A program made the translations under genes and the position numbers. Shown in pieces: positions 23,505 through 35,711 of a stretch of DNA of 64,000 nucleotides. Under the pieces are notes generated by a model. The model did no database searches. It had not been told where the DNA came from and worked only from the letters and a program-made list of their open reading frames with translations. The first letter of the stretch is position 1. Every line of letters starts with the position of its first letter. The stretch covers positions 35,959,056-36,023,055 of the forward strand of contig NC_135187.1 in NCBI RefSeq assembly GCF_041146795.1. Reading direction: 5' to 3'. Source of the stretch: Maylandia zebra (Eukaryota; Chordata; Actinopteri; Cichliformes; Cichlidae).

Positions 23505-23575
23505 TAGACCACAGGTGTCGAACTCCAGGCCTCGAGGGCCGGTGTCCTGCAGGCTTTAGATGTTTAGAGGTTTGA
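23505..23575 (+). repeat. Fragment of a MITE family also present at 27497-27710
   Basis: Shares CAGGCCTCGAGGGCCGGTGT and the following CCTGCAGG block with the fuller copy in the ms4a intron. Confidence 0.5.
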
Positions 23576-23809
23576 CTCCTTATGAAGGAGCGTCCAATAT
23601 GCTTACAGCCTCTACACCCTGAGGTTTGCTTTGCTTGCTTTGTGATCTGTTGTCTTGCTGTTCTGTGTAATGTCATGTACTGTTTTGCTGTTCATATGAC
23701 TCTGTTTAATAAACTGTTTCCAGAATAATCTTTTCTAGAGGATCTTTTTTGATTTTAATGGGATCTAAAACGCAGGATCTGCACATCATTGGCTGGATAA
23801 GGTTTTCAT

Positions 23810-24160
23810 GTTGGCTTCAAAATTTGCAACCCAACAAGTGCACCATCACCTACACCACTGCCGGGGAATCTTATGCTTTCCTCCAGCGCACAGCAGAATA
23901 AAACCACCAGTTCATTGACTGGATGAGGTCCCTAGCCCAACAGTATGTGGAAGGCAAGAAAGTCTGGGTCCTCCAAGGACAGTCCTCTCAAATGCATGTC
24001 AAAGAAACTGGACCCACATTACTCGGGACCGCTTTTCATTGAAGAAATCATTAACTCTGTGGCTGTGTGCCCCAAATTGCCGACCTCCATGAGAATACAT
24101 TCCATGTATATCAGTTGAAGCCAGTATCTTCCAGCCAGTTGTGACTCCAGTCTACATGTC
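23810..24160 (+). mobile_element. Ty3/gypsy retrotransposon remnant (integrase C-terminal part)
   Basis: Conceptual translation across several frameshifts resembles the end of a gypsy polyprotein. After a GKKVWVL-like stretch (about 23950) comes KKLDPHYSGPLFIEEIIN, then a PKLPTSMRIH stretch. These match the family pattern of a chromo-like integrase tail (KLxPRxxGPFEIxxIIN...LPxSxRIHPxFHVSxLKP). No LTR is visible on either side and the frame is broken, so it is a fossil fragment. Confidence 0.65.
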
Positions 24161-24164
24161 AAAT

Positions 24165-24350
24165 ATCTTTGGGCAAAACACTAACCCCACGTTCTCTGAC
24201 ACATCCACTGGAGTATGAATGTGTGTGAATGTTATATAAACAGCACTTATGTATCCATATAGAAAAATGTACACGTATGAGTTGGTGTGAATGAGGCAAA
24301 TTAAAAGCACTTTGATAGCTCAGAGTTGAAAGTGCTAAATAATAACCAGT
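24165..24350 (+). repeat. SINE-like fragment
   Basis: Has the order TTGGGCAA, then CCCACGTT, GAGTATGAATGTGTGTGAAT and AAGTGCTAAATAA, parallel to the middle and 3' parts of the tRNA-derived repeat at 29357-29580. The tRNA-like head is missing; it directly follows the gypsy scrap. Confidence 0.5.
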
Positions 24351-24359
24351 CCATCTGAT

Positions 24360-26395
24360 GTTCCTTAGTGAGCTGTGCAGTTGTCATGGAACTGAAGATG
24401 TTCAAATATTCGTTCCTTTTAGCCTTTGAAAATCTGTTGTGACTTAGTCATATGATTTTTTTATTAATAATTTATGTCTTTCTGTAATTTATGCAGAAAT
24501 TGCTCATGCTTGCAGCTTTCTAAAGTGACATATCAAATATTACTTTCATATGTAAAGTTATTACATGAAAAGGTGAGATGGAGTATGAATTACAAACTCT
24601 GTGTAAGCAGTAATCTAATCAAAATGAAGCTAACACCTGTGAGACTTCATCAGAGGTGCAAATATTACAGTTGATGCTATCGTGCCAAAATAACTCAACA
24701 CAGAAAAATGCCTAAATGTGTTTTGTATTTTATAGCATCTCACACCTTTGAACCTGTGCAAAGACTGATGCTGCTCAAGTGAAACGTCTCTGCTCTGAGG
24801 CATTGTGGGAAATGGAGTTATTCAGTTAGTGCGATTTAATTGCGTTTAATTACGTTTTGGAAGCGAGACAGCAAAGGTAAGACAGAATTCATGCTAATGT
24901 TTGAAGAGTGGCGGAGCCAGGAAGGTGTCAGTGAGGGGCCAGGACGGAGCTGTAATCATTTCAGGTTGGCAGACATGTTTCAAATAAAATACACGGCTAT
25001 CTCAGCACCGAAACCACAGACCTGTACAATGTTTGAATGCAGGTAGTGGTGGAGAAGATAAAATAATATTTGGTATAGCAAACTTTTTTTTTCCATATTT
25101 GTGCGGATAAAGTAACAAAGAAGCTTATGCTGTACTAATGTGGCCCCGTTCACAGATTATTCTGTGTAATACTGCTAAATTATTACTGAATTATTACTTG
25201 AATCTTTACTGAAGTGCTGAGTTAAATGTCACTTTTTAGTTAATTTTTTAATTATATTCCACATATTAATGCAATAAATTTAATGTTGGCCATATTGTTG
25301 TTACATTATGTCACAAGAGTATGATGGACACTAGTCTCATAAACTACATGAGCTAATTTGAACTTTTTTCACTGTCTAGCTTGTTTTTCACCATAAGCAA
25401 CATTCAGCTCTCCACACAAACATGAATTTAATTACACATAATCACACAAAGATAAAACAAAGCTTGACTTTATTTAGCAGAATCGTGGCCTTATGTGTGC
25501 ATGCTGAGAAAGATTTACAATGATCTCAAAATTACATAGAAAAAAAGACAAAGCTGTGGTTAATATTGCATTAATATACAACCTGCAGACTCGACAGAAC
25601 AACCCCGCGAAACAAAAATATTAGTAACAATTCAACATTTCAAGCTAATCTTTAGTGACTGGTGAGAGCGATTTATCTGTGCAGCAGTAATTTTATTTTC
25701 AGTGAGATTAAAACTTTCATACATTCATTTACAGTTAATTCTATATTATAGTGTTTTGAACAGAGGACTAAGAAGCCACACATGAAAGCAGTGTCAGGTA
25801 GATTTGATCTGCTAAGCTAACTGTGGAGATACACGTATCTGTTCTGTGCATTTAACGAGTTCAACTGCTCGGGTTTTATGAAAACCTCATCTTATTCCCT
25901 AATTTGCCAAAAACAATGAACAATTATGAGACTGTTATATTTTTGGAGATATTTCTCTCTTTGAGTTCTCATTGGAGAACATTTCAGTGCACAAGTAAGT
26001 CAGAGGCTTACACGCCAGCAGCTGATGAGAGAAACCCTGAGTTACAAGCAGGAGTGCTGGGGCAGGCGAACAGTGTGACAGAGGGGGCTAAAGCCGCTGC
26101 TTTTATAATGTTGACCAATTCTGTTCTTTATATTTCACAACTTCATTAATTTACTAAGTCATGTAAAGTTTTGATATTGACAGAAGTATAAATGGCATAC
26201 TACGGCGCAGTAATGCTGTGTAAATGATGAATGAACCACTTGTTAATACCTTAATAAGGCTTAATAGTGTGACATTATTATAAAGTGCTACCATGTCAAC
26301 GTTCGTAATAAAACTGTTCCATCATAGTTTACTGTAGGGACAGCAGCACTAACACTGATGCTGTGATCACAACATGCCAGAAACTTGTTAAACAT
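24360..26395. other. AT-rich intergenic stretch, nothing recognised
   Basis: About 2 kb of AT-rich sequence with no convincing reading frame, exon or repeat boundary, lying between the ilf2 5' end and the ms4a 3' end. Confidence 0.4.
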
Positions 26396-26498
26396 TCACA
26401 TTTATTTTCCAACATAACATACAGAATATGCTTCCCTGCTGACACTCAGCCGTCTCTTGTGACTGACATGACACCACTGTGAGCTCTGTGCGCTGAGC

Positions 26499-29400
26499 TC
26501 AGGGTTCTGCGGTTTCTATTGGCTCCACCTGGGGCTCAGTGGGTGGGGTGGAGATGTCCTCTACCTGCTCTGAGTCAGGTTCTGTCACAACTACAGCCAC
26601 CTGCTGACACGAAGAGAGCAGTCCGGTGTCAGTGTATGTATCAGCATACTGTAGGTAATAGTAGAGGGTTAAAGGGCACGAGGTGAAAACCCTCGGGGTT
26701 CAAATCTGATGTGACGATCATAAATCAGATTCTTATTCCAGATCAGTAAAGGCACCGACAGCAGGCTGTAAACAAATCACACTTTTCTACTCTGAGCACT
26801 CAAAGTGTGTTTCATGCATGTGCATATATAAGTATATATATATATATGCACATGCAAGTTCATACAGCACCTTTAACCTATGCACAGATTACATTCATGC
26901 ATACACTCACACACCGATTATGCATCGAAATCTGGAAGTCATTCTTAATGCTCTCACCAGAAGCAGGATCATTCAGTCACAGGTGCCACCTTGTATTACA
27001 CGCAGGTGTTGTGTTACCTGAGTTGGCTCAGCAGCAGCTCGAGCAGACTGAACGGCCTGAACAGTCTCCACAGCTGGGACAGGTGGGGGGCGAGTTTGCG
27101 GATAGACGGGTCCCTCACTGGGAGTCTGTGCGACACATTCACACATTTACGTAGATTTGACATGTTGCTCTTTGAACAGGCCAACTTTAAACAGCTCCGT
27201 GGAATCTGATGTTTCATCCTGTTTCTAAAGTCAACCAGATGTTACCACAAAGATTTCTCTGCGGTTTCACCTGCTGCAGCACACGCATACATCTCTGTTG
27301 TGATGCTGTGGCATGCACGAGTCTTCATTTCATCAGAGTCAAACCACAACAATGACATGATGCTAAATTTATTCACAGATTTAAGGAGAAAACCAGGTGA
27401 GTTATCGAACTAAAGGCAAATGCTCTAACATGAATGCATATTTATCAGCTCTGTAACTTTTTAGTGGGTGCATTCTTGTTCAGTTAGGTTTTAATGCAGG
27501 GGTGGGGACCTCCGGGCCTCGGGGGCCGGTGTCCTGCAGGTTTAGATCTCACCCTGGGTCAAAACACCTGAATCAAAGGATTAGTTCATTAGCAGGCCTC
27601 TGGAGAACTTCAGGACATGTTGAGGAGGTGATTTAGTCGTTTAAACCAGCTGTGATGGATCGAGGACACATCTAAAGCCTTGAAGCCTGGAGGTCCCCAC
27701 TCCTGCTTTAAGGTATCAAGGCTTACCTGGCTGCCACCAGCAGCTAGGACGCTGAGTCCAAACAGCATGGCAGTGATGCAGATTAGCAGCTCAAGCACCA
27801 GGAATATAACCAGTGTTCCCAGAATCCCATCAATCAATAGCTAGAGAAACATGAGAGAGACGTGTGTGAACATATATGATCAGAAAACCATGTTTGTTTC
27901 AGTGACAGTGATTGTTCTCACAAAAACAACAAATCTTTTGTCTGACCCAAATATATGTCTATCTTCTACATGCACACTTCAAAGACACGACTTCCAAAAT
28001 ATTAGTTATAACAACAGTCTGTCACTTACTTTACACTTTTGCTCGATCAGCCCGGTGCATTTCCTGAAACAATGTTGCTGCAGTGGACAGTAAAGACAAA
28101 GAAACATAGTCTCCTTTTTAAAAATGTGCAGGGTCAACTATGAAGTTATGTGATTCTATTAAAGGAAAACTACATTTATACCCTGCTGACAGCTCTGTGC
28201 ATGCTGCATTACATGCATCATCCGTGTACGTGGCCATGTGACAGTTTTATGTGGTCAAAAATCGACCGTGTAAAAAAGTTGCACTCCCTGTTTTCTACAA
28301 CACATTCAAAACATTGGAACCACATTCACAGACTGTATCTTTTAACTTGGCGACCCTCTTTGCCGTTCACAACTCAGCAACGTCGTGGTGCAGCTGATTT
28401 TGTGACGTGACTCTGCAACATGTAAATGTGTGATGTTTCTGTACTGTCTGTTTCTCAGAAAGAGAGAAATGTTGTTTACAAGACGTGAGTCCAGTTCTTG
28501 TTAATCAACAACTTAACATACGCTGCATTTCCCTGTTGTATTGTGTTTCTGATACCACCAGCACCACCCCAACATCCTCTCTGGCATCAAAGAGCCACTG
28601 TTGATATTTAACAAAGAGGTGCAGTATCAGCTTTAAGATGCACAGCACAGAAACAGGCAGGGCTTAAAGGGAAGATCAGATGTAGAGGCTGCGATCACCT
28701 GATAGTCACTACTTTTTGTGCAACTGAATTCAACAAGATATAAGCAGATGTTTCATGAGCTGTGTGGCTGATTTTCCGGACACTATAAAGTTAGTAGAAA
28801 AGGTCGAATTCAGTGAGTGAATCTAATCAGCATCAACCTTAAATATAAATTGATGTCGGCTACTGTTGTGTACATTGGTGTGAACGTCACCACAATCCTG
28901 CAAACTGAGCAGTTTATCCTGCAGCAAACTTGCAGTGGTGCGACCATGTTTCCATGCAAAGTTTGCATAGCACAAAATTAGCACATTTCATTTTGTTTTG
29001 CACAATCATAACCCCAGCAGCACATCATGATCTGATGCAAGAACTTTCAAATGAATTAGGACAGTAAGTGTCAAATGTCACTTTCTGATCGGTCCTTAAG
29101 TTTCCTGTTAATCTCTCCTGACGTCTTTCACCTTCTGTCAACATTAACAACGTTTTCTTTCTATGCCCAGGAAATAAACAACTGTACATTTGGTTAGCAG
29201 ACATACTGCAACAACCTAACTACACTGTGTGTTGATGATGACCTCCCACTTAAACAACAAACAGCATTGTTTACGCCTGCTGCTGGATAAATCTAACACT
29301 AGAAAGTGCAGATCACGACTTTATATCTGCGCTGTGGCTGGGAGCAGATATAAAGTGGTGGCTGTAGCTCAGGAGGAAGCGCCGGTCATCTACTGATCGC

Positions 29401-32400
29401 AAGGTCGTGGTTCAGTCCCTGGCTCCTCCTAGTCTGAATGCCAATCTTGGGCAAGATATCAGCCCCACGTTGCTCTCCGATGCATCATCAGAGTATGAAT
29501 AGTAGATAGCAAAGACACAAAGCATAGAAACAGTGATTGTTGCATTGTACGCTTTGAATAAAGCGCAGTTCATTTACTGTGAACACGTGACAGGGAGGTG
29601 AAGAACAAGAGGATGTGTTGATGGTGGAAGCGAGCGAATGTCTTTATGTTATTATTACTGAGCTGTCACCAAATACTAAGTCCTCTGACAGTGATATATA
29701 TTAATGTGCCTTTCAGATTTAATTGGTCATCAAGTGAAGGTCCCAGAACAACATTCTGGATCATTCCGGCACACCTTAACCCCTAAACATAGATTTGTTT
29801 TGGCAGCTGGCCTTATTTCACATGCATTTATTGAGGTTTTGCACTAACCGGGCGACCGTGGCTCAGGGGGTTGGGAATCGCATCTGTAACCGGAAGGTCG
29901 CCGGTTCGATCCCTGGGCTCTCTGTCCTGGTTGTTGTGTCCTTGGGCAAGACACTTTACCCTACTTGCCTACTGGTGTTGGCCAGAGGGGCCGATGGCGC
30001 GATATGGCAGCCTTGCTTCTGTCAGTCTGCCCCAGGGCAGCTGTGGCTACAACTGTAGCTGCCTCCACCAGTGTGTGAATGTGAGAGTGACTGAATAGTG
30101 GTATTGTAAAGCGCTTTGGGTGCCTTGAAAAGCGCTGTATAAATCCATTATTATTATTAACTCACGTGCCATTTTGGATGACAATTATGGTGACGATGCA
30201 GGATCAAATGTGGCAAGTGGATGCTAGAGATCGATGGCAGTCGCTGGGAAAATGGTTGCTAATAGTATGATGAAAGATTTCTAAGGTCGAAGGTCTCTAA
30301 CACATGTACTGAAAGGGTACATGTAGCACTTTAAACACAAAATACAACGGGCAGAAGATTCATGCACAGGAATGTGTGATGAGCTGCTGCTGTAGTTTAA
30401 TATAGGACATATTAAACTTAACAACATAAGAAAATCAGTCACTGTCATGAATCCCTTTTTTGAACATTAACATCCACCTGCACCCACCTCCTGCTTCATT
30501 ATTTTTACAGGAATGCACATTGAATTTGGCGACTGTGCATTCAAAATTGTTTTAACCCTTTCACCGTGGTCACTACAGTTACAGCTGTTCAAAGGCTGTT
30601 TCCCTGTGTTTGTGTCAGTGTTGATGGTGTACTTGCACATTAACCACTACATTGGACACTGGTGTGTCACTCCACACCCTGCCACCCGCTGCTCGTTTAA
30701 TGTGACTATAGATGTGCGACGCGTTTCATTGTAATTGTTGTTATTTAACCCTGTCATGCATGAATTATGACAACCTCGGTCAAGATTTTTCTGAAGTATT
30801 CTTATTCATCTTTTCATGCCTAGAGATGAATAAGAATACTTAAGAAAAGGGATTAAAGTTAATCAAGTTACCATCAGCCAATCAAGCTCTGTCACTAGCT
30901 TAAATCTACTGTAGCCTACTTGACAGCCGAATCTAGTTCAAGTGAAGTTTGAATTTTTGACCATTTCTACTGAAGCAGGTTTGTGAGGTCTGGCCTGGCT
31001 TGCAGTCTCCGCTCTTGCACCACTGCATCGCATGCTTTGCGTTGCTCTTTGGGTTGTAAGGGGGGATGCGGCTGCTTGGCCGTGGAAACCTGTTCCATGA
31101 AGCTCTCTACGCACTCTTCGTGAGCTAATCTGAAACTACATGAAGTTTGGAGGTCTGCAGCAGCTGACTCTCCAAAAAGTCGCTTCCCAATCGCTTCCAC
31201 TTTGTTATAATACAATAAATAGTTGACAATGAGGAAATTTCATGAGTGGACGTCTTACACAGGTGGCATCCTATCACAATGTCTGTAGAAGCAGTCTGCA
31301 TGCATAGCTGTTTAACTGTCTACAGCTGTGGAACATCTGGATTCAGTTCATTACGTTTGGCATTACAGTGCATGTCTGTGCAGCTTTTCAGGTCAGGGTT
31401 GTCTTAACAGCTTGGAAAAAGAAGGCTCAGTGTTGTGTTTTGTTCTACCACCAGCAGGAGTATCTTGAAATTTTGGGAGCCCCCCCACAGCACTATGAAG
31501 CCCCAGTCATCCAGGCCCACAGACTGGTCAGTGACCCTCTGGCAACCACCGGATATCCCAACAAAAGCAGTTGCTCTAGCAGGCTGTTCTCAATCAATGC
31601 TCAAGACGTCACATGAAAAACACTTAAAATGACAAAAAGAGGAACTGCCAGGATAACGGCTGCTGACATGACTGTAAACGTACTTACTGTATCTTTTTTC
31701 TAGCTGGACTTTCTTTGATAAATATCTTTACAGCATGTCCTGCAAACATTGTTTCAGTCTTGCACCAGGCAAGACAAATTTATCCCAAAAACGTCAAATC
31801 CCAGCATCTTAGCCCCAAACCTTTGCTGGTGATGTTTTTAGGCAGTTTCTATTTGACAAACTGCAAGTACATCTGAATGATATTATGTTAGATGTCCTGC
31901 AGATGCTGCTCCTAACCAAAGTGTAACACTGTGTGCTGCAGAGCCAGAGAGTGTCACACATTGTCATCAAAGACAGTTAATATTCGGCCTTAAAATATGA
32001 ACACTCAATAAATCAATGTTTATGTGTTACTAGCTTCTCTCTGTTGTTATTTAAAGACAATACCACAGCATGTAGCTCCAGTTTACGGCAGTGTTCACAG
32101 TGGTAAGAGTCCTGGCGGTAGGGGAGGTGCTTGGACATTAGACCCAGGGCAGCGGTGGCAAACGCAGCACTGATGAGATGAAGCACCAGGACACATTTCA
32201 CCTGCAAGCAGCAATCGTATTATTCAGACACAAACCACGCACAACCTGTAAGGCTAATGTGTTACTATGCTACGTCAAGTTGAATCACTTCTGAATGTGA
32301 CTGTCCAAATGGGACGTACACTCCACCTTTAAAGTGTCCTCCTTAACAACACTGATAACATGTTCATGCACGTTTTCATGAGCCCTGACTTCAGTTTGAC

Positions 32401-34160
32401 GTGAGGACTTTTATCCAGATGCCGGTCGCTTATTCTCCTTCGTTCGTCTTTTAGATGAAAACACTTATCTTACAATCCTTCGTATCTTGAAGATGCAGTT
32501 AAAACGTGCCTACATAGCAGGTGAACACTTTGTTCTCTTCTCATCCACAAAGTTAAAGCAGAGAAGAGTCAACTTTCAGTCAACAGTTCAATTGTTTCTG
32601 ACAGTGTAAAGATCAGGGACACAGGTCTGCAAAAACCTGTTTTTTCTGCTGGGATATTTTTGGTGATGTTTTTCAGGGAGCTGAATCCAAAAATGACCTT
32701 CACTTCCCTCCACCATGTACAGCTTTTTTGGCAAAGCGTGAGGAGTTTACATGAAAAAAGCACAACAGTGATGAAAAAAATCAATATTTTATTACAACTA
32801 TGAATAATTTTTCTTACAATTGAACAAAGAAAAAAAACTTTTCCTTCATGATATATTTATCGCTACATATTTACTCTTTTTGTCTGAGAAACTTCACACT
32901 TTTGCTTTCCATCCTCTGGTTCCCTCCTCACATTTTCCATTTGCATTTCTCGTGAGTCTCGCTCTTAGAAATATGAAATTAATAGAAGAAATCATTTTTG
33001 GATGTGTTTTTTTAATCAGTTTAAAAAGGGAAATTGTTTATTAAACTAAAAACACGAGTTTTGCAAGAAAACCTGATGAGATGGAATTTTGAAATTATTT
33101 TTCCTGGTTTCAATCTACATGAAACAGTCAGAAAGTCCTACGCAGCTCTTTGGTTGTAGACCTGTGCTATTGTAATTCTTAAACACCCGACATAAAACCT
33201 GGATTAAAGCTGAAAGTCTACACTGCTGGTAACTGGTTGAAATGATTTTTCTCATTATGGATGCATCTTGTCCTCATCCATACAAACAGAACCACTGCCT
33301 TTTGTTCTGCTGGTTCACAAACAAACCCAAGAGAAGTGGTTTGTTTGTAAAGTACTACATATCTACAGATTCTTCAGCTTGATATCATAAGTTCCCCCAA
33401 AACTAACTAAGAGATCCTAAATCAGCACATAAATAAATGGCAAAAATACACCGATTAGAAATAGATTTAAGGATAATAAATCAATTAGAAATTTAAAAAG
33501 CAGATCAGAAAAGAATTTATGCAATGCAAATATAGTTACATACAAGGAACCCTGAACAGCTGCTTTTGCTGACTTTGAATGCAGAAATGCATTTTCATGC
33601 ATGGCACAGACTCACCCAGAAAAGAGTAGGTCTCCTCCCACTGTGGACCAGCACTGACCCAGACACAGTCACCTGGTGCATTACAGTGAAGTCAGACGCA
33701 GCTGATGAGTATAACATGATGACGTGACCTGACCAAATCTAAAAGTAGCTGCTGGAGCTTTCGCCACACTGACCTGTACGACAACGATGAGGAAAAGAGC
33801 CACATCTCCGGTAAAGTGGACTTCGTGAACCTGGAGCACAGACGCGCTCAGACAAAGGATCAAAATCCCGATAACAATCTGGATGGCCTGAGAAGAGTCG
33901 CCAGAAAAAGTCATCAGCACATCATGCAATACATTTGAAACTTCTTAATGAGGAAAAATGCACTGAATATGTCCCAAATATTGCTTTGAAAATACCCAAG
34001 TGTTATGTATAAACAGACATCTGTTCCTATGTACACGTCACAGACTTTGAATGGTTTTCTTTACCCCTAGAGTCTTGGGCTCCATCTTAAAGAGGGACTG
34101 TCGCTGTCCCTCAGAGAGCGTCCCTGCTGGAGGCAGCGGATTCTTTTCTTCATGAGCCAT
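26499..34160 (-). CDS. MS4A-family tetraspan membrane protein
   Basis: Complete gene with seven coding exons on the minus strand: 34160-34065, 33887-33774, 33672-33616, 32201-32064, 27840-27727, 27125-27018 and 26600-26499. All junctions are phase 0 with GT-AG borders; 729 nt, 242 aa. The layout is a short cytosolic N-terminus (MAHEEKNPLPPAG), then transmembrane segments at about residues 33-50 (AIQIVIGILILCLSASVL), 59-80 (ending in TVSGSVLVHSG), 92-111 (CVLVLHLISAAFATAALG) and 141-167 (ILGTLVIFLVLELLICITAM), then a Pro/Glu-rich tail. The SGS motif after TM2 inside a 57-nt exon, followed by a Cys-containing loop between TM3 and TM4 (YHCEHC), is the MS4A (CD20-like) signature. I cannot name the member. 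The ATG at 34160 follows a plausible acceptor. A poly(A) signal in minus orientation lies near 26404. Confidence 0.88.
27497..27710. mobile_element. Short MITE in ms4a intron
   Basis: Inverted ends are GCAGGGGTGGGGACCTCCGG and, at the right, a near-complement ending in GGTCCCCACTCCTGC. The left flank ends TTTTAAT and the right begins TTTAAGG, a weak target duplication. It ends about 17 bp before the exon at 27727. Confidence 0.65.
29357..29580 (+). repeat. tRNA-derived SINE, copy 1
   Basis: The head GTGGCTGTAGCTCAGGAGG carries an A-box-like TAGCTCAGGAG; a B-box-like GGTTCAGTCCC follows at about 29411. The body (TTGGGCAAGAT, CCCACGTTG, GAGTATGAAT) and a tail with AAAGCGCAGTTCATT agree with fish tRNA-derived SINEs. 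It lies in the long ms4a intron. Confidence 0.7.
29848..30160 (+). repeat. tRNA-derived SINE, copy 2 (longer subtype)
   Basis: The head CGACCGTGGCTCAGGGGGTT holds the A-box region and GGTTCGATCCC is a perfect B box (about 29901). The body has TTGGGCAAGACACTTTACCC, a GTGTGTGAATGTGAGAGTG block and the 3' motif AAAGCGCTTTGGGTG...AAAGCGCTGTATAAATCC, ending in ATT repeats. It is better preserved than copy 1. Confidence 0.8.
30787..30848. other. Short hairpin in ms4a intron
   Basis: The arms AAGTATTCTTATTCATCT (30794-30811) and its exact complement (30824-30841) enclose a 12-nt loop. The stem can be extended outward by about six more pairs past one mismatch. It has pre-miRNA-like dimensions but is AT-rich. 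Confidence 0.7.
30967..31215 (-). other. Unexplained 82-codon open frame in ms4a intron
   Basis: The minus-strand frame reads ...LFGESAAADLQTSCSFRLAH... and CVESFMEQVSTAKQPHPPLQ, compositionally protein-like with Cys and charged residues. I know no family. It could be a retroelement gag or zinc-finger-like scrap, or chance. Confidence 0.25.
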
Positions 34161-34321
34161 CCTGCTGCTGACGGGGAAACAACAGCTTTCAATATACAGC
34201 CCAGAACAGCAGGTAGAACAGACTGAGTCAAAGTAAAGAGACGCAAAAGAAAAATTGATCATATTTAAACAGCAGGACTGTGTCCATTCAGCACGTGGTG
34301 CTACTTTTTAAACTGCTGCTA

Positions 34322-34425
34322 CAGCTGCAGGTGCATGCTGTCCCGTGTTAGGATCCAGCTGCAGGTGCATGCTGTCCCGTGTTAGGATCCAGCTGCAGGT
34401 GCATGCTGTCCCGTGTTGGGATCAG
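34322..34425 (+). repeat. Three tandem 34-bp units
   Basis: The unit starts AGCTGCAGGTGCATGC, continues TGTCCCGTGTT, and is repeated three times with one base change. It lies upstream of the ms4a start codon, between it and the presumed first non-coding exon. Confidence 0.9.
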
Positions 34426-35197
34426 TGCACTTGGACGGGCTGCTGCACTGAGATGTTCTCGCCTCTGTCACTGTGGACTCCATGTTCTTTTTGTTTGCCT
34501 TGTATCCTGACCTCATGTCTGCTAGTTGGAGGTGTTGTGCATCCACCTACAGGCTGCTCACGGACACATGCAGGTCCTGCAAAGTACTGCAAAACTGAAA
34601 CTCTCTGATTACTGTATTAGTAAATTTAGGGTACATCAAGAAATCATCAAGTCTTTACTGTTTCCACTATAAGATCAGTGAACCTGTCCCCTGTATAAAA
34701 CTAAAATGTCTCCAGACTGTCTCTGTCAAGGTCACAGGCTCGACTTTTAGCAGTAATAACACTGATGGATCAGCAAAGGAGCGATGCAGCTACTGGCAGA
34801 CTGCAAATCTGCGATTATCATAATGATTCATGTGCTGACTCATTTTCCAGATCGAGCCTTTAAATTATTGTATGAATGAGCTAGAATGTATGAATGCATG
34901 TGTAGCCTACAGAGACGCTGATGATGATGTTTCTGCAGTTAAAAATAAAGCAGAGCTGCGCAGGACCGCAGTCAGATCTGGCACCGCTGCACCACAACAT
35001 GAGAATAACATCACACTGCCTAGTTTTTGGACATTCCCACACATCACAGTGTTTAACTCACACTGATGTACATATATCTATATATTTATGAAGACGAAGA
35101 AAAAAGAAAAGGGAAGAACAAACAAACAAAATGAGAAAAATAAAAAACCCGCAGTGTCCATAACCAAACACCGATGACTGCAGTGAACGATCTTACC

Positions 35198-35290
35198 TGA
35201 GCTGTGTCGCGTTTTTCCAGAAGATACTGAGCAGCTTTAGGAAAGCACCAAGCCTGCCGTGAGTGCGGATGCTCTGCAGACTGCAGCGGG
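35198..35290 (-). other. Likely non-coding first exon of the ms4a gene
   Basis: On the minus strand, CACAGCTCAG|GTAAGATCG forms a strong splice donor at 35198/35197. It lies about 1.04 kb upstream of the exon holding the ATG, which itself starts with an acceptor in its 5' UTR. The right boundary (transcript start) is a guess. Confidence 0.4.
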
Positions 35291-35711
35291 GTGTGTTCGG
35301 GTGTATCCTGCCCCTGCAGGAGACTGATGCTGTGTCATGCGTTTCACATGCACGAATGCAGGCAGAGGAACCGTTAGCAGGCTGTCCCGTTACTGCACCT
35401 TTAATATGAACACCAGCGAACCTTCAAGAACCGTCTTTCCGTTCTTGACGTCTGCGCTCGGTCGTAAAAACAAATTTGAAGTTGTGCTGAAGTGTTAAAG
35501 ACTTAATGTCGCCATCTACGAGATTTTGCCAGAGTAACGTCAGTGGCAGATGTAAGATATTAAAGTTAGCAACAAAAGTAACAGTAGATATAACCGGTTA
35601 TTATTTTGTTTCGGATGTTATTACTGAAGCAAGAACCGGAAAGAACACACAGCTCATCTGAGATTTACCAAAAAACATCCCAAACAATTCTGAGAAAAAT
35701 ATTTTGTGATG

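Noticed and set aside
29357-30160. tRNA gene candidates (A and B boxes present)
   Set aside because: No complete cloverleaf; the A/B boxes are followed by SINE body and tail, so these are tRNA-derived SINEs.
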